Of a stretch of 64,000 bases of DNA, positions 15,620 to 25,251 are shown in pieces (within the stretch, counting starts at the first letter, position 1; the number at the start of each line of letters is the position of its first letter). The notes beneath the pieces were generated by a model. It saw only the letters and a list, made by a program, of their open reading frames with translations. It ran no database searches and was not told where the DNA came from. The position numbers and the translations under genes are program-made. The DNA comes from Enterobacter sp. C2 (GTDB lineage: Bacteria > Pseudomonadota > Gammaproteobacteria > Enterobacterales > Enterobacteriaceae): NCBI RefSeq assembly GCF_019880405.1, contig NZ_CP082269.1, positions 3,348,001-3,412,000 of the forward strand, given 5' to 3'.

Positions 15620-16144
15620 TTACTCCTCGTTACCTTTTACGCTATCGTCATTTTTTGGCATCTGGCTCAGGGATTTGAGCAGGGTCGGATCCTGAAGGAT
15701 CTTGGCGATCAGCTCTTCTGCACCATTTTTACCGTCCATGTAAGTCAGCAGGTTGGAGAGCTGCGTGCGCGCCTCCAGCAGCTTGTTGAGCGGCTCAACC
15801 TTGCGTGCAATCGCATCCGGCAGGAAATCTTCCATGCTTTCAAAGGTCAGATCGACGTTCAGCTTGCCGTCGCCAGTCAGCGTGTTGTCCACGTGGAACG
15901 CCACGCGTGGCTTCAGGGCTTTCATACGCTCATCGAAGTTGTCGAGGTCGATCTCCATGAACTTACGCTCGTCAACCGCAGGCAGGTTCTCAACCGGTTT
16001 ACCCGCCAGGTCCGCCATCACGCCCATTACGAAGGGAAGCTGGATTTTGCGCTCCGCACCGTAAATCTCTACGTCATACTCAATCTGTACGCGTGGCGCA
16101 CGGTTACGTGCGATAAATTTCTGCCCACTGTTACTCATTGCCAT
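15620..16144 (-). CDS. tssB: T6SS contractile sheath small subunit TssB (VipA)
   Basis: TssB pairs with TssC in the sheath. The product begins MAMSNSGQKFIARNRAPRVQ, then IEYDVEIYGAERKIQLPFVMG, RKFMEIDLDNFDERM and LTFESMEDFLPDAIA, all typical of TssB. A GGAGAG 5 bases upstream supports the ATG at 16144; the open frame extends to a TTG at 16159. The C-terminal helix (LQDPTLLKSLSQMPKND) is complete. The gene is 75 bp after tssA and directly coupled to tssC. Confidence 0.96.
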   Translation of the reverse strand: MAMSNSGQKFIARNRAPRVQIEYDVEIYGAERKIQLPFVMGVMADLAGKPVENLPAVDERKFMEIDLDNFDERMKALKPRVAFHVDNTLTGDGKLNVDLTFESMEDFLPDAIARKVEPLNKLLEARTQLSNLLTYMDGKNGAEELIAKILQDPTLLKSLSQMPKNDDSVKGNEE

Positions 16145-16219
16145 GATGCTCTCCATCAAAGATGCGCTGTGAAAATGTGGCGACCAGCATCAGGCCAGAC
16201 GCCGTTACAGGGTTATGCG

Positions 16220-17236
16220 TCAATCGCGACGCCCAAAAATGTTTTCCAGTTGATGCACGCCATCCGGAGCCAGATCCCGAATAATGTCCATAAAGTTGAG
16301 TTCGATTAGCTTCTGCACCCGATCAATCATCAGCGGCGCAGGATGGCTAGGTTCATGCTGAGCGAAATAGTGCTTGGCTTTCTCCAGCATCAGCTGCGCG
16401 TCAGCGCGGCTGGTGACCTGCACGCTGCGCCAGTCGGCGGCGTACTGAACCGGCTGGGGCGCAGGCGCGGAGGGGGTTTCCTCGCTTGCAGGCACGGCGT
16501 CCTGCGGCGCTGGTGCCACATTGCCGTCGGCTGACTGGCAGGCGTTAGCCACCAGCCCAACGGTTTTTTGCAGCTGCTCCATCTCTGGCACGCCGCTTTC
16601 GCTCAGGTAGCCAATCAGCAGTGCGCGAATGGTTTGCAGACGCTCGTGGATCTGCACCACCGCCTCAATACCCGGCTGGCCGCCGCGCGCCAGTTCGTCA
16701 ATGAGCCGCGCCCGGCCACCCGGGTAGTCGGCACACTCGGTTTTACTGCCGTCCAGCAACGCCTGAGCATCGCGGAGCGAAATCTCATCGCCGCTGGAGC
16801 GCAGCAGCGGCGCATTGCGCAATGCGGCGGTGAGATCTGACTTATCGCTTAGCGCGGCCAGAGCGTTAATGCGGTAGATCGGATCGGTTTCGCCATACTC
16901 CTCCAGCAGCGGATAGAGCGGCTCCCAGTAGAGCGAGATCGCCTGCTGGATTAACAGCAGCCCATCGGCATAGCCTGCTAGCCCGCGACGCTTGGTCCAG
17001 GCGTGGGTTAACGCCATAATCACCCGCAGATCTTTGGTGCGCTCCAGCAGACCGGTGGCCAGCTTCTCCACCGTAGTCCAGTCGGCAGGCTCAGCGGGAA
17101 TAATGGTCGTGCCAAACTGCTGCTCGGCTTTCCCCTGGCTGGCCTGCTCCATCGCCTGGTAGTCAGCGTCATATTCCAGATTGTCGCCACAGGGTTTCTC
17201 CGGGCTTATCGGGGTAAGAAAGTGATCGATGCTCAT
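16220..17236 (-). CDS. tssA: T6SS assembly protein TssA (ImpA N-terminal type)
   Basis: TssA organises baseplate and sheath polymerisation. The 338-residue product has the ImpA N-terminal domain (PISPEKPCGDNLEYDADYQA, PADWTTVEKLATGLLERTKD, LRVIMALTHAWTKRRGLAGY), a variable middle with an Ala/Pro-rich linker around 245-265, and a C-terminal helix pair ending LNFMDIIRDLAPDGVHQLEN. The size matches the shorter TssA class rather than the 500-residue one with a VasJ-type end. It follows tagF by 11 bp in the leftward operon. Confidence 0.93.
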   Translation of the reverse strand: MSIDHFLTPISPEKPCGDNLEYDADYQAMEQASQGKAEQQFGTTIIPAEPADWTTVEKLATGLLERTKDLRVIMALTHAWTKRRGLAGYADGLLLIQQAISLYWEPLYPLLEEYGETDPIYRINALAALSDKSDLTAALRNAPLLRSSGDEISLRDAQALLDGSKTECADYPGGRARLIDELARGGQPGIEAVVQIHERLQTIRALLIGYLSESGVPEMEQLQKTVGLVANACQSADGNVAPAPQDAVPASEETPSAPAPQPVQYAADWRSVQVTSRADAQLMLEKAKHYFAQHEPSHPAPLMIDRVQKLIELNFMDIIRDLAPDGVHQLENIFGRRD

Positions 17237-17247
17237 CAGATACCTGC

Positions 17248-17955
17248 TTATTCAAACATGGGCGGATAAAGCCCGTGACGTCCGGGTCTGGCCCCGCCTG
17301 CGGGATCGAACAGCAGCGTAAAGAGCTGTCCGGTAAAGTTACCGCTGTGAACATGGGTGTAGAGCGGGTAACCATCGCTGCGGTTGGTCCACCAAAAACT
17401 GGTCTGCCGCTGCGGGTCAAAACACTCTGCCGCCTGCGGCCAGCTCAGCGTGCAGCGCTCTTCGCCTTCATAGCCAATGACATCAAGAATGTCAGAGCGC
17501 ACCTGCGGCTCTGCGAGCTGTGGCGAGGGAATGGCCATCAGCGCCTGATCCAGCTGTTCCGCAGAGAAGGTGTTGCGCACGGCGTGCAGCAGAACGCGCC
17601 CCAGTTGCTGATACCAGCTTTCCGCCTGAGCCAGCATGCGCGGCGACCACTCGGTCGGGTTAAAAGAGAGCTGGGCGCACACCGGATAGCGGCGGCCAAC
17701 GCTGTCGCGCCCTGGCAGCAGACAGCCCATCTGCACCATTTGACTGCCAAGCATGGGCGGCACCACAAAATTCCACACCGGCGCGGCGCTGAAGTCGCGC
17801 TCGCCGCTGCGGAGCTCCTCCTGCTGCCAGGCATGCAGACCTACCTGAAACCAATGCGACCACTGGCGCTGCAGCGAGTCGGGAAAGCGACGCTGTAAAA
17901 AATCGCCGGCACTGGGTAATTTTCCGTACCAGCTTGTCGCGGGGGTATTCGTCAT
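17248..17955 (-). CDS. tagF: T6SS post-translational regulator TagF (ImpM family)
   Basis: TagF holds the T6SS in the off state in studied systems and interacts with FHA proteins. The 235-residue product starts with the family signature WYGKLPSAGDFLQRRFP, then FVVPPMLGSQMVQMGCLLPG and RDSVGRRYPVC, and ends with SFWWTNRSD and QLFTLLFDPAG. The ATG at 17955 is used because it lies 16 bp after the tssM stop and directly ahead of the conserved motif; the open frame continues inside tssM. It is a single-domain protein, not fused to the PP2C phosphatase as in some species. Confidence 0.93.
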   Translation of the reverse strand: MTNTPATSWYGKLPSAGDFLQRRFPDSLQRQWSHWFQVGLHAWQQEELRSGERDFSAAPVWNFVVPPMLGSQMVQMGCLLPGRDSVGRRYPVCAQLSFNPTEWSPRMLAQAESWYQQLGRVLLHAVRNTFSAEQLDQALMAIPSPQLAEPQVRSDILDVIGYEGEERCTLSWPQAAECFDPQRQTSFWWTNRSDGYPLYTHVHSGNFTGQLFTLLFDPAGGARPGRHGLYPPMFE

Positions 17956-17971
17956 ACGGCTATCCTTGCGA

Positions 17972-20900
17972 TTAAGGGCATGAGAAACGAGGAAGCTGGA
18001 ACGGGTTGCGAATACTGTTTGGCGCAAACTCCAGCGTGACCTGATGGCCATCTACGGTAAACGTCGCCTGCCGGCTCAGACTGCCGCCGCCTGGGCTGAT
18101 ACGTGCTTTATCAAAGAAACGGTTAAGTGCCCAGGCGCCGTTGGTGACCAGCGTCGAGGTACTGCCGTTCGCCAGCCCCAGCTGCATACGCACCTGGTTG
18201 GTACCGCCCGGCCCCGGCCAGGTCATGATCTGCACCGCCTGCGGCCCGTGGCTGTAACGCAGCATCTGACCGTCTACGTCCAGGGTCAGATTGAGGATAG
18301 TGTTATCCATACGGACGGTGCGCACCGTAACCTTATAGGATGGCGTCGCAGCACCGCTGGCAAAGAAGGCATCGCGAATCGACTGCGCCTGCTGGAAGGG
18401 ACGCAGCAGCCCTTCGCTGCCCGGTAGCGTTTTACCATCAATGCCCGGCATAAAGCGCCAGCTCGACTGTGTGGTGTCGACTTTATTGGTCAGGTTGTCG
18501 CGAAAGAAGGCATCCATCAGGCCGGTTCCTGGGGCAAACATCCGCGCCAGATCGTCCGGCGTCACCTCACTGCTGGCGCTGCGCACCAGCGGGTAGCGGC
18601 CCGCAATAGCCTGACGGCAGAAGCTGCCCACTTCGACATTAATCCGCTTACGCACGTTATCGAGATCGCGGCGCTGGGTATCGCTGCTTGCACCGACCGC
18701 CATATTGCTGAACATGGTCTGCAAGCCGCCCGGCAGGCGACCCGCGCTGGCCTGCAGGCGGCTGATAGCTTCTCCGCCCGGCGCTGGCATGCCGCTGTTC
18801 GCCGCATCCTGCACGGCGGTCAGATAGCGATACAGCTCATCCACCTGCTTGAGGAAATCATCAAAGACGATGGTTTTACCGCCCTTCTCCAGGGGCTGTG
18901 CCAGCTCTATCATCGGCGCGTAGTGGTCAGTCACTAGCTGCTCCGGTGCCTGGGTCATCACGGCTCCCTGCTTCGGCGCGCCGTCGTTATTGCTAAACAG
19001 TGCCTCCAGGGTACGCGTGGCGCGGTTGTTCTGCTCTTTGGCCTGCGCAGCATCCGTTGGGCTCGGCGTTTCACGAGATAGGGTCAGAACCTTGCTCAGA
19101 TTCATCACCAGACGCCGCAGCGGCGAGTTGCTGCTGGAGAGCAGCCGGGCGGTGTTAATGCGCTGAGAGAGATCGGCGCTGTTATTGAGCTGAATGTCGG
19201 CCAGGAAGCTGTCCCAGTTGGCGATAAAGTCGCGCATATAGAGCTGACGCACGGCGTTGTCGGTCTGCTGCTTATCCTCCTGGGCCGAGGTGCTCCCTAG
19301 CACCCAGGCGTCATCTTCATGCAGGGCGGTAGTGACACTGTCGATTTGCCCGTTGAAGCTTTTCCAGTAGCCGTCTGGCGTATACAGGCCCGGAACACCC
19401 TCGCTCACCGGTTTACCGCTTTTACGGGAAAACACCAGCTCGCTCTGCGGTCCGCCGAGCATCGACAGTGATACCGGCTTGAGGTTTTCATCATGCTCCA
19501 GCAGGCGCTTAAGGCGACCATACACGCGCGTCGAGAGCGGCTGCTGGTTGATGAGTGCCCGCTCGCGTGCCACCAGCGCCTCGTCTTGCGCATAAGGCGA
19601 CGCCTGGATCTGCGGCTCCAGCAGCTGAGTCAGATGCCACTCCAGCTCGCGCAGCTGCGCCTGGGTTACGTTTTGCGGCAGGTTGCGCTCCAGGTTGAGC
19701 ATGACCCACGAGTGCAGGAATTTGCCATCGTAGTGCTTCGGCTGGTAGAGCATCTGGTAGGCCTTCAGCGCTTCGTAGCTGTACTCAACGTCGCTGCCGT
19801 TGTCATTGCGTAACCAGGTGGTGATGTGCATCGCGACGGCGGGCAGCAGCATCTGCTCCAGCGCTTTTTGATACAGCGCCTGCGATGCGTTGCTGACGTC
19901 ATACCCGCGATACAGCCCCATCCGCCGGGTGATCGGCGGTTCGTTGATATCAAACTCGCTGCTTTTCGGCAGTTCAACCAGGCCATTAAGCAGCGGCAGC
20001 AGCGCAAACAGGTCGCGCTGCTGAAGGTTTTGCAGCGCCTTGCTCTGCTGTTCCACCTCCGGCACTTTCGCCTGCACCTCTTTCAGGTAGGCGCTGTTTT
20101 TACCGTAGCTGGTCAGCCACAGGCCACCTAAAATCACCAGCAGGGCGAGCAGCGCGGCATAACCGGACCAGATCACCGCCCGGTTGCGCAGCTCCCACCA
20201 GCGATTCTCCCCGGCGATGCCCGCTTCCTGGAAAATGACGTTTTGCAGCAGATTCTTAATGAAAAAGCTCTGCCCTTTGGCCCCCGGAATCGGTGCCTCT
20301 TTGCTTACCGCATCCCAGTTATCCGCCTCGTTACCCTCTGGCAGCGAAAGCGCCCGGTTCAGCTCGCCCATTACCCGGTCAAATGGCATTCCCTCCTGGG
20401 TGCCGCTGGCAAAGTAGATCCCGCGCGGCGAAAACTCGGTTTCAAAGTTGGAGCGGGCAAACACCGTGCTCAGGTAGTCCGCGAGCAGCGGACGTAGCGC
20501 AGCGAACTCCTGCGGGAAGAGCCAGGCTTCGGCGCGGGTTTTTGCATCGTGCTCCTGGAGCATGGTCTCTGGCAGGCCCGCATCCAGACGCTGCTGCAGC
20601 AGGGAGAACTCCTGCTCGAAGTTCCCCATCAGGTCAAAATCGGCCTGCTTAGCTTTTTCCCACGGCAGGGTAAAGCCCCAGATCTGGTCGCGCTGGGCCT
20701 TATCGAAATCGGAAAACCAGGCGCGGAAGCCTTTAAGCAGATCGACCTTGGTGACCATGACATAGACCGGGAAGCGAATGCCCAGCTGCTCGTGCAGCTC
20801 CGACAGACGCTGGCGCAGGTTTACCGCCTGCTGGCGGGAGGCCTCGGCGGACTGCGTCAGCAGATCGGAGATGCTAATGGTGATGATGACGCCGTTGATG

Positions 20901-21595
20901 GGCTGGCGGCGGCGGTATTTACGCAGCAGCTGAACAAAGCTGAGCCACTCCCCGGCATCCTGCGCCTGCTCGCTCTCCTGAGTGGTGTAGCGGCCTGCGG
21001 TATCCAGCAGCACCGCCTCATTGGTAAACCACCAGTCACAGTTACGGGTGCCGCCAATACCGCGCAGGGCCGTTTTCCCAAAGCGATCCGCCAGCGGGAA
21101 CTGGAGGCCAGAGTTGGCCAGCGCGGTAGTTTTACCCGAGCCCGGCGCGCCGATGATCACATACCACGGCAGCTGATAGAGATACTGGGTGCCAAAGCGT
21201 TGCGTCCACTGCGCGTTGCGGTTGCCCGCCTTGCTGAAATGGGCTTTCTTCAGCATCTGCGCCGCTTCATCAAAACGGCTGGCCAGGATCTGGTCTTCGC
21301 TATTCAGACGCTGCTGCGGATCCACCGACTGCGGATCGGTCGTATCCTCTTTGAGCTTATCCATCAGCTTGCGGTTGAGCCAGGCGTTATAGAGGCGAGG
21401 CACAATGTGGCTCTGGGCCCAGATAAAATAGAGCACCACGATGCTGATGATACGGTTCTGCTCTGATTCGAGCGGCCGGGTATCGACAATCGATAGCAGC
21501 GGGCCAATCATCCAGATCACCGCCGCCAGGGCTGTCACGCCAAGGAAGCCCCACAGCAGACGATTGGTGAGAATGGAGAGAAGTGTTGTCAGCAT
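17972..21595 (-). CDS. tssM: T6SS membrane-complex protein TssM (IcmF)
   Basis: TssM is the large inner-membrane ATPase-like component that spans the periplasm and joins TssL and TssJ. The 1207-residue product has two membrane segments near the N-terminus (about 13-33 and 46-62), a cytoplasmic NTPase domain with an intact Walker A (GAPGSGKTTALANSG, about residue 147) and DTAGRY as Walker B or switch, a third membrane segment near 475-495 (SGYAALLALLVILGGLWL), and a large periplasmic part ending with the IcmF C-terminal beta domain (DGHQVTLEFAPNSIRNPFQL). It is separated from tssL by one base. No defect was seen. Confidence 0.96.
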   Translation of the reverse strand: MLTTLLSILTNRLLWGFLGVTALAAVIWMIGPLLSIVDTRPLESEQNRIISIVVLYFIWAQSHIVPRLYNAWLNRKLMDKLKEDTTDPQSVDPQQRLNSEDQILASRFDEAAQMLKKAHFSKAGNRNAQWTQRFGTQYLYQLPWYVIIGAPGSGKTTALANSGLQFPLADRFGKTALRGIGGTRNCDWWFTNEAVLLDTAGRYTTQESEQAQDAGEWLSFVQLLRKYRRRQPINGVIITISISDLLTQSAEASRQQAVNLRQRLSELHEQLGIRFPVYVMVTKVDLLKGFRAWFSDFDKAQRDQIWGFTLPWEKAKQADFDLMGNFEQEFSLLQQRLDAGLPETMLQEHDAKTRAEAWLFPQEFAALRPLLADYLSTVFARSNFETEFSPRGIYFASGTQEGMPFDRVMGELNRALSLPEGNEADNWDAVSKEAPIPGAKGQSFFIKNLLQNVIFQEAGIAGENRWWELRNRAVIWSGYAALLALLVILGGLWLTSYGKNSAYLKEVQAKVPEVEQQSKALQNLQQRDLFALLPLLNGLVELPKSSEFDINEPPITRRMGLYRGYDVSNASQALYQKALEQMLLPAVAMHITTWLRNDNGSDVEYSYEALKAYQMLYQPKHYDGKFLHSWVMLNLERNLPQNVTQAQLRELEWHLTQLLEPQIQASPYAQDEALVARERALINQQPLSTRVYGRLKRLLEHDENLKPVSLSMLGGPQSELVFSRKSGKPVSEGVPGLYTPDGYWKSFNGQIDSVTTALHEDDAWVLGSTSAQEDKQQTDNAVRQLYMRDFIANWDSFLADIQLNNSADLSQRINTARLLSSSNSPLRRLVMNLSKVLTLSRETPSPTDAAQAKEQNNRATRTLEALFSNNDGAPKQGAVMTQAPEQLVTDHYAPMIELAQPLEKGGKTIVFDDFLKQVDELYRYLTAVQDAANSGMPAPGGEAISRLQASAGRLPGGLQTMFSNMAVGASSDTQRRDLDNVRKRINVEVGSFCRQAIAGRYPLVRSASSEVTPDDLARMFAPGTGLMDAFFRDNLTNKVDTTQSSWRFMPGIDGKTLPGSEGLLRPFQQAQSIRDAFFASGAATPSYKVTVRTVRMDNTILNLTLDVDGQMLRYSHGPQAVQIMTWPGPGGTNQVRMQLGLANGSTSTLVTNGAWALNRFFDKARISPGGGSLSRQATFTVDGHQVTLEFAPNSIRNPFQLPRFSCP

Positions 21596-21596
21596 C

Positions 21597-22835
21597 CTAG
21601 TTTCCTTGCGGCAATCCGTTCAGCTCAGCCTGCGTATTTTCAGGCGATACCAGCAGAGTAATTTCCACGCGGCGGTTACGGGCGCGGTTTTCCGGCGTCG
21701 TATTTGGCGCGATGGGGTCCATCTCCCCTCTTCCCTCGGCTTTCACACGCTGGGGCTGCGAGAGGCGATCCTGCAACTGCTTTTGCACCGACCGGGCGCG
21801 CTCAAGAGAGAGCTCGTAGTTAGAGGCGAAGCGTGCGCTGCGGATCGGCACGTTATCGCTGTAGCCCACTACCAGAATCTTGCCGCTCACGTTGTTCATG
21901 GCCTGGGCAATACGCTCGATAACCCGGTCATAGCGGTCTCTCACCACCGTCGAGGCAGAGGCGAACAGCCCATCTCCTTTCAGGATCACCACGCTGCGAT
22001 CCGCTTCGTCTTTCACCGCCACCAGCCCTGCCTCGATCTCCGGCTTCAGGAAGCCGCGCAGGTTTAAGACGGCAGGCAGACGCTGCGCAGGCTGCTGAAT
22101 GGTCGCTTCGGGCAGCGGCGTCTGGTAGATCTTCGCCAGCACCGGATTGGTGCTGTCACCCAGCCGCCAGTTAAGAATGATGTAGAACAGGCAGGCGGCG
22201 AATCCGGCAAGCGCCACGCAGGCCCAGAGCGGCACCATGGGTCGCCACAGCTTGCGCAGCACCGGCTGATCCTCTGGATGCGGAGAGAGCGGCGGCGGAT
22301 AGCTGCCGCGCACGCCACGGATCATCTGCCACAGCCGCTGCTTGATGGTTTCAAGCTGGGTACGGCCGTTATCCAGCACCCGGTAGCGCCCTTCAAAGCC
22401 GAGCAGCAGGCAGTAGTTAATCATCTCCAGCAGCAGAATGTGCTCACGCGGGTTCTGCGACAGACGCGCCAGCAGCTGGAAAAACTTCTCCCCGCCCCAG
22501 GTTTCGTTGTGGAAAGTGACCAGCAGACCGCTCCCGGACCAGACGCCACTGCTGCCCCAGGGCGTCAGCGCGGCAGCTTCATCCAGCGCCGTACAGAGAC
22601 AGTAGCGCGCACCGACGATGGTTTCATACGGTAGCCCTGCCTGCTGACAGCGCACTTCGAAGCGCCGGATCTCATCGATTAAACGCTGACGTAGCCCAGC
22701 CTGATCGTCATGGGATACTGAATGACGGATCTGCGGGATAGCGTTGAGCAGCGGATTCGCCGCTGCCACCAGAAGGTTATTGCTGCTTGCTCCGGTAAAT
22801 GCGGCATCGTTGCCGGAAGCCTGTCGTTCCTGCAT
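21597..22835 (-). CDS. tssL: T6SS protein TssL (DotU) with OmpA-like peptidoglycan-binding domain
   Basis: TssL anchors the baseplate to the membrane complex. Residues about 25-190 form the DotU domain (NPLLNAIPQIRHSV, ARYCLCTALDEAA, LLEMINYCLLLGFEGRYRVL). A single membrane segment follows at about 208-230 (LWACVALAGFAACLFYIIL). The periplasmic part, about 280-405, is an OmpA-like domain (ILVVGYSDNVPIRSARF, NYELSLERARSVQ, GRGEMDPIAPNTTPENRARN) that binds peptidoglycan. This is the extended form of TssL, so no separate anchoring protein such as TagL is needed. Confidence 0.95.
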   Translation of the reverse strand: MQERQASGNDAAFTGASSNNLLVAAANPLLNAIPQIRHSVSHDDQAGLRQRLIDEIRRFEVRCQQAGLPYETIVGARYCLCTALDEAAALTPWGSSGVWSGSGLLVTFHNETWGGEKFFQLLARLSQNPREHILLLEMINYCLLLGFEGRYRVLDNGRTQLETIKQRLWQMIRGVRGSYPPPLSPHPEDQPVLRKLWRPMVPLWACVALAGFAACLFYIILNWRLGDSTNPVLAKIYQTPLPEATIQQPAQRLPAVLNLRGFLKPEIEAGLVAVKDEADRSVVILKGDGLFASASTVVRDRYDRVIERIAQAMNNVSGKILVVGYSDNVPIRSARFASNYELSLERARSVQKQLQDRLSQPQRVKAEGRGEMDPIAPNTTPENRARNRRVEITLLVSPENTQAELNGLPQGN

Positions 22836-22852
22836 GTTAAGCGCTCGCTTTA

Positions 22853-24196
22853 TTATTCTGTTGGGCTACGAATGGCCCAAAACGCCATATCCAGTCCTGG
22901 AAATTCGCCCGCCAGATGCAGGGCAAACGCGCCGGACTTATCCATTTCGTTCCACAGCTCGCCGCCTTTCTCCAACTCAAAATAGCTGTATCCGGCATGC
23001 CATGGGATTTGCGGCGGAGCCACCGGCATCGCGCGCAGCCCAATGCCCGGCAGCTGGAGCTGCACCAGATCGCGGATTTTAGAGACGGGGGCAACTTTCA
23101 TCTGTGCCGGGAAATGCGTTTGCAGATGCTCGCCTGGCACGCTGGCTTTTACCGCCAGCACGAAACCAAACTCGCGCACCATGCTGATTTCCGGCACGGT
23201 AGCGATATTCAGGCCGTGAGAGCGCTCGTTGAGCGGCAGCTGAATCGCCTGATCTTCCATCACCATCGACAGGCCCTGACGCAGCAGCAGCATCAACTTG
23301 CTAAAGCAGCCAGCCAGATCGTCATGGTTATAGACCGGCAGCACGCTTTCCGTGGTGCGGTGAGCGGTCCAGGTTGTCAGCTCGGAGGCAAACGGCAGCC
23401 AGCTGCGCCAGAGCGTCTCCGGGTGCAGCAGCGGCAGGGACTTAATATGTGAAACCTCACCAAGATGACGGTTCAGCAGCGACAGCAGCGTGAACTCAAT
23501 CAGTTCAGAGGTATTGAAGCGACCCGGCTGACGTAAACGGCCTGCGATCTGCTGGCTTCGCTCACCCAGCAGGCCATGCAGGTCATTGATCATGCTGTAG
23601 ATAGCATGGCTGTTGTTGGCGTTCAGCATCGGCGGAATGTAGCTGTTATCCAGCCGGACGTGGTTATCGTTACGCTTTTCATTGACGAAAGCGACGCCAA
23701 TCGCGGTCCACTCTGCCGTCAGATCTTTCTCCAGCATAAGCTTCAGGCGCAGGCGGCCAAACTGTACAGTGGCCTCCCCTACCGACAGGGCGTTATCATC
23801 TTCCACGTCCTCTTCAAACGTGACAAAGCGTGCCAACGAGGCCTTCTCTTCGCTGAAGACCACCTCTTCACGTTCGCCCCGGCGTACCGGCAGCGCCAGC
23901 ACGACCTTTTCACCAGAGAGATTATCGGGGATCTGCAGCGGCAGTGGGCCGTTACGGCTATCCCGAAAGTGGAAAAAGGTCCCGTCGGGCATCAGTCCAC
24001 TGGCGTAGCTGAGCGCCACACACCCTTGGCGCAGCATCGCCTCGTCGAGCTCCAGATCGAGAAAACCCCACAGGTAAGCGCGTTGCAGCATACCCCATTC
24101 ACGAATATGGCTTTGCAGGTAGCTTTCCGCGCGCTGAAAATGGTGCGGACGCAGAAACATCCCTTCGGTCCAGACGACCTTTTCTGCTTTCGTCAT
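22853..24196 (-). CDS. tssK: T6SS baseplate protein TssK
   Basis: TssK is a trimeric connector between the baseplate and the membrane complex. The 447-residue product starts MTKAEKVVWTEGMFLRPHHF with the very conserved EGMFLRPHHFQ motif and continues with SYLQSHIREWG and LWGFLDLELDE. The C-terminal part has FPAQMKVAPVSKIRDLVQLQ and PGIGLRAMPVAPPQIPWHAG, then YFELEKGGELW. It lies 17 bp after its upstream... neighbour tssL in the reverse order: transcription runs tssJ, tssK, tssL with gaps of 29 and 17 bp. All expected regions are present. Confidence 0.96.
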   Translation of the reverse strand: MTKAEKVVWTEGMFLRPHHFQRAESYLQSHIREWGMLQRAYLWGFLDLELDEAMLRQGCVALSYASGLMPDGTFFHFRDSRNGPLPLQIPDNLSGEKVVLALPVRRGEREEVVFSEEKASLARFVTFEEDVEDDNALSVGEATVQFGRLRLKLMLEKDLTAEWTAIGVAFVNEKRNDNHVRLDNSYIPPMLNANNSHAIYSMINDLHGLLGERSQQIAGRLRQPGRFNTSELIEFTLLSLLNRHLGEVSHIKSLPLLHPETLWRSWLPFASELTTWTAHRTTESVLPVYNHDDLAGCFSKLMLLLRQGLSMVMEDQAIQLPLNERSHGLNIATVPEISMVREFGFVLAVKASVPGEHLQTHFPAQMKVAPVSKIRDLVQLQLPGIGLRAMPVAPPQIPWHAGYSYFELEKGGELWNEMDKSGAFALHLAGEFPGLDMAFWAIRSPTE

Positions 24197-24225
24197 GATG
24201 ATCTGTTTTCCTGTTAAGAAGCGCG

Positions 24226-24732
24226 TTACTGGCTGATGACGCGGATCCCGTTTACGTCAAAAAAGAGAGTGGCTTGCAGTTCATCTGCAGACCCTTTCCA
24301 GAACTGGTAGATATGTTTTTCGCCCGGTACGGGCAGAGGAAGTGACATGCGCCATTTTTTGCCGTCCAGCGCCTGGTATTCCCCCATGATCCCAATGTAT
24401 CGCGCCTCAGGCGAGCTTTGTCCGCTCAGGCTTTTCGACAGTTGTCCGGGCATCAGGAAGAACACATCGCTATTCAACAGGTTTGCGCCAAGTACGGCTG
24501 ACGCATTGTTCTGCAGGGAGTAGAAATCGGCGGACATGAAGTCCGCATCCGATTTCAGCAACAATACCCTGACCTTAAGTGGCGCAGAATCATTGATTTG
24601 TGGATGGGCCTGAAACTGCAGGGTGTAGCGGGAAGGCTCGCTGTGTGAAGACGATGCGCAACCACCTATCAATGCAAAGATGAACAGCAAAAACGCCAGG
24701 GAAGTCCTGCCGAAAAAAGTATTCTTATTCAT
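24226..24732 (-). CDS. tssJ: T6SS outer-membrane lipoprotein TssJ
   Basis: TssJ is the outer-membrane lipoprotein that holds the tip of TssM. The 168-residue product has a lipoprotein signal ending LIGGC with Cys25 as the lipid anchor, followed by Ala-Ser-Ser, residues that do not retain it in the inner membrane. The mature part is a beta sandwich of the TssJ type: LKVRVLLLKSDADFMSADFY, SVFFLMPGQ-like segment (DVFFLMPGQLSKSL), and RYIGIMGEYQAL. It lies between the SH3 lipoprotein gene and tssK. Confidence 0.93.
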   Translation of the reverse strand: MNKNTFFGRTSLAFLLFIFALIGGCASSSHSEPSRYTLQFQAHPQINDSAPLKVRVLLLKSDADFMSADFYSLQNNASAVLGANLLNSDVFFLMPGQLSKSLSGQSSPEARYIGIMGEYQALDGKKWRMSLPLPVPGEKHIYQFWKGSADELQATLFFDVNGIRVISQ

Positions 24733-24756
24733 AAGGATTCGCTCGCAAAAGCTCTA

Positions 24757-25251
24757 TTAATCCAGGATCCAGGTGCCGTTATTATTGTCTTTACAGGCTT
24801 TACCGCTGCCATCAACGTTCACGCAGGTGGCCTTTTTCCGTGCTTTTGGTCGAACAGAGGCTTTACGAACCGTGGCTTCATACTGATCGGCTTTCACCAC
24901 AGCGCGCATTGGAACGTAACCGATCAGCTCGTCTTTACCTTCGTCTGCCAGCGCCATCCAGAAATGTTCAACCTGCCCCAGCACTTCATAGGTTTTGCCG
25001 GTCTCAAGCGTACGGACAACCTTGCCGCTAAAGTCAGGACGACTCATCAGCGAGGCGGGGTATAGCGCGCGGTAAGAGGCGTTGACTGGCGTAAACTCCG
25101 CTGGCGGCGAGACCGCATTACGGTGGGTCAAGGTCACGCCATTCACCTCGTGGGTGACGATGGTATCGTCAGTCATTGCAGGCTTGGTCGGTGCTTTACA
25201 CCCTGCAACTGTCATAACAAAAAGAAGTGAAATAATGAGTCGCTTGTTCAT
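24757..25251 (-). CDS. SH3-domain lipoprotein at the head of the T6SS operon
   Basis: A 164-residue lipoprotein: leader MNKRLIISLLFVMTVAGC with Cys18 as lipid anchor. Residues about 60-125 look like a bacterial SH3 domain (SGKVVRTLETGKTYEVLGQV, FWMALADEGKDELIGYVPMR). A basic stretch (VRPKARKKATC) follows, then a short Cys-containing end. It is the first gene of the leftward T6SS operon, 24 bp before tssJ. Lipoproteins with SH3 domains often touch peptidoglycan, so it may help place the membrane complex in the wall. The precise role is not known to me. Confidence 0.8.
   Translation of the reverse strand: MNKRLIISLLFVMTVAGCKAPTKPAMTDDTIVTHEVNGVTLTHRNAVSPPAEFTPVNASYRALYPASLMSRPDFSGKVVRTLETGKTYEVLGQVEHFWMALADEGKDELIGYVPMRAVVKADQYEATVRKASVRPKARKKATCVNVDGSGKACKDNNNGTWILD

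Noticed and set aside
20549-21466. 305-codon open frame on the + strand
   Set aside because: Antisense to the NTPase part of tssM, which has intact motifs.
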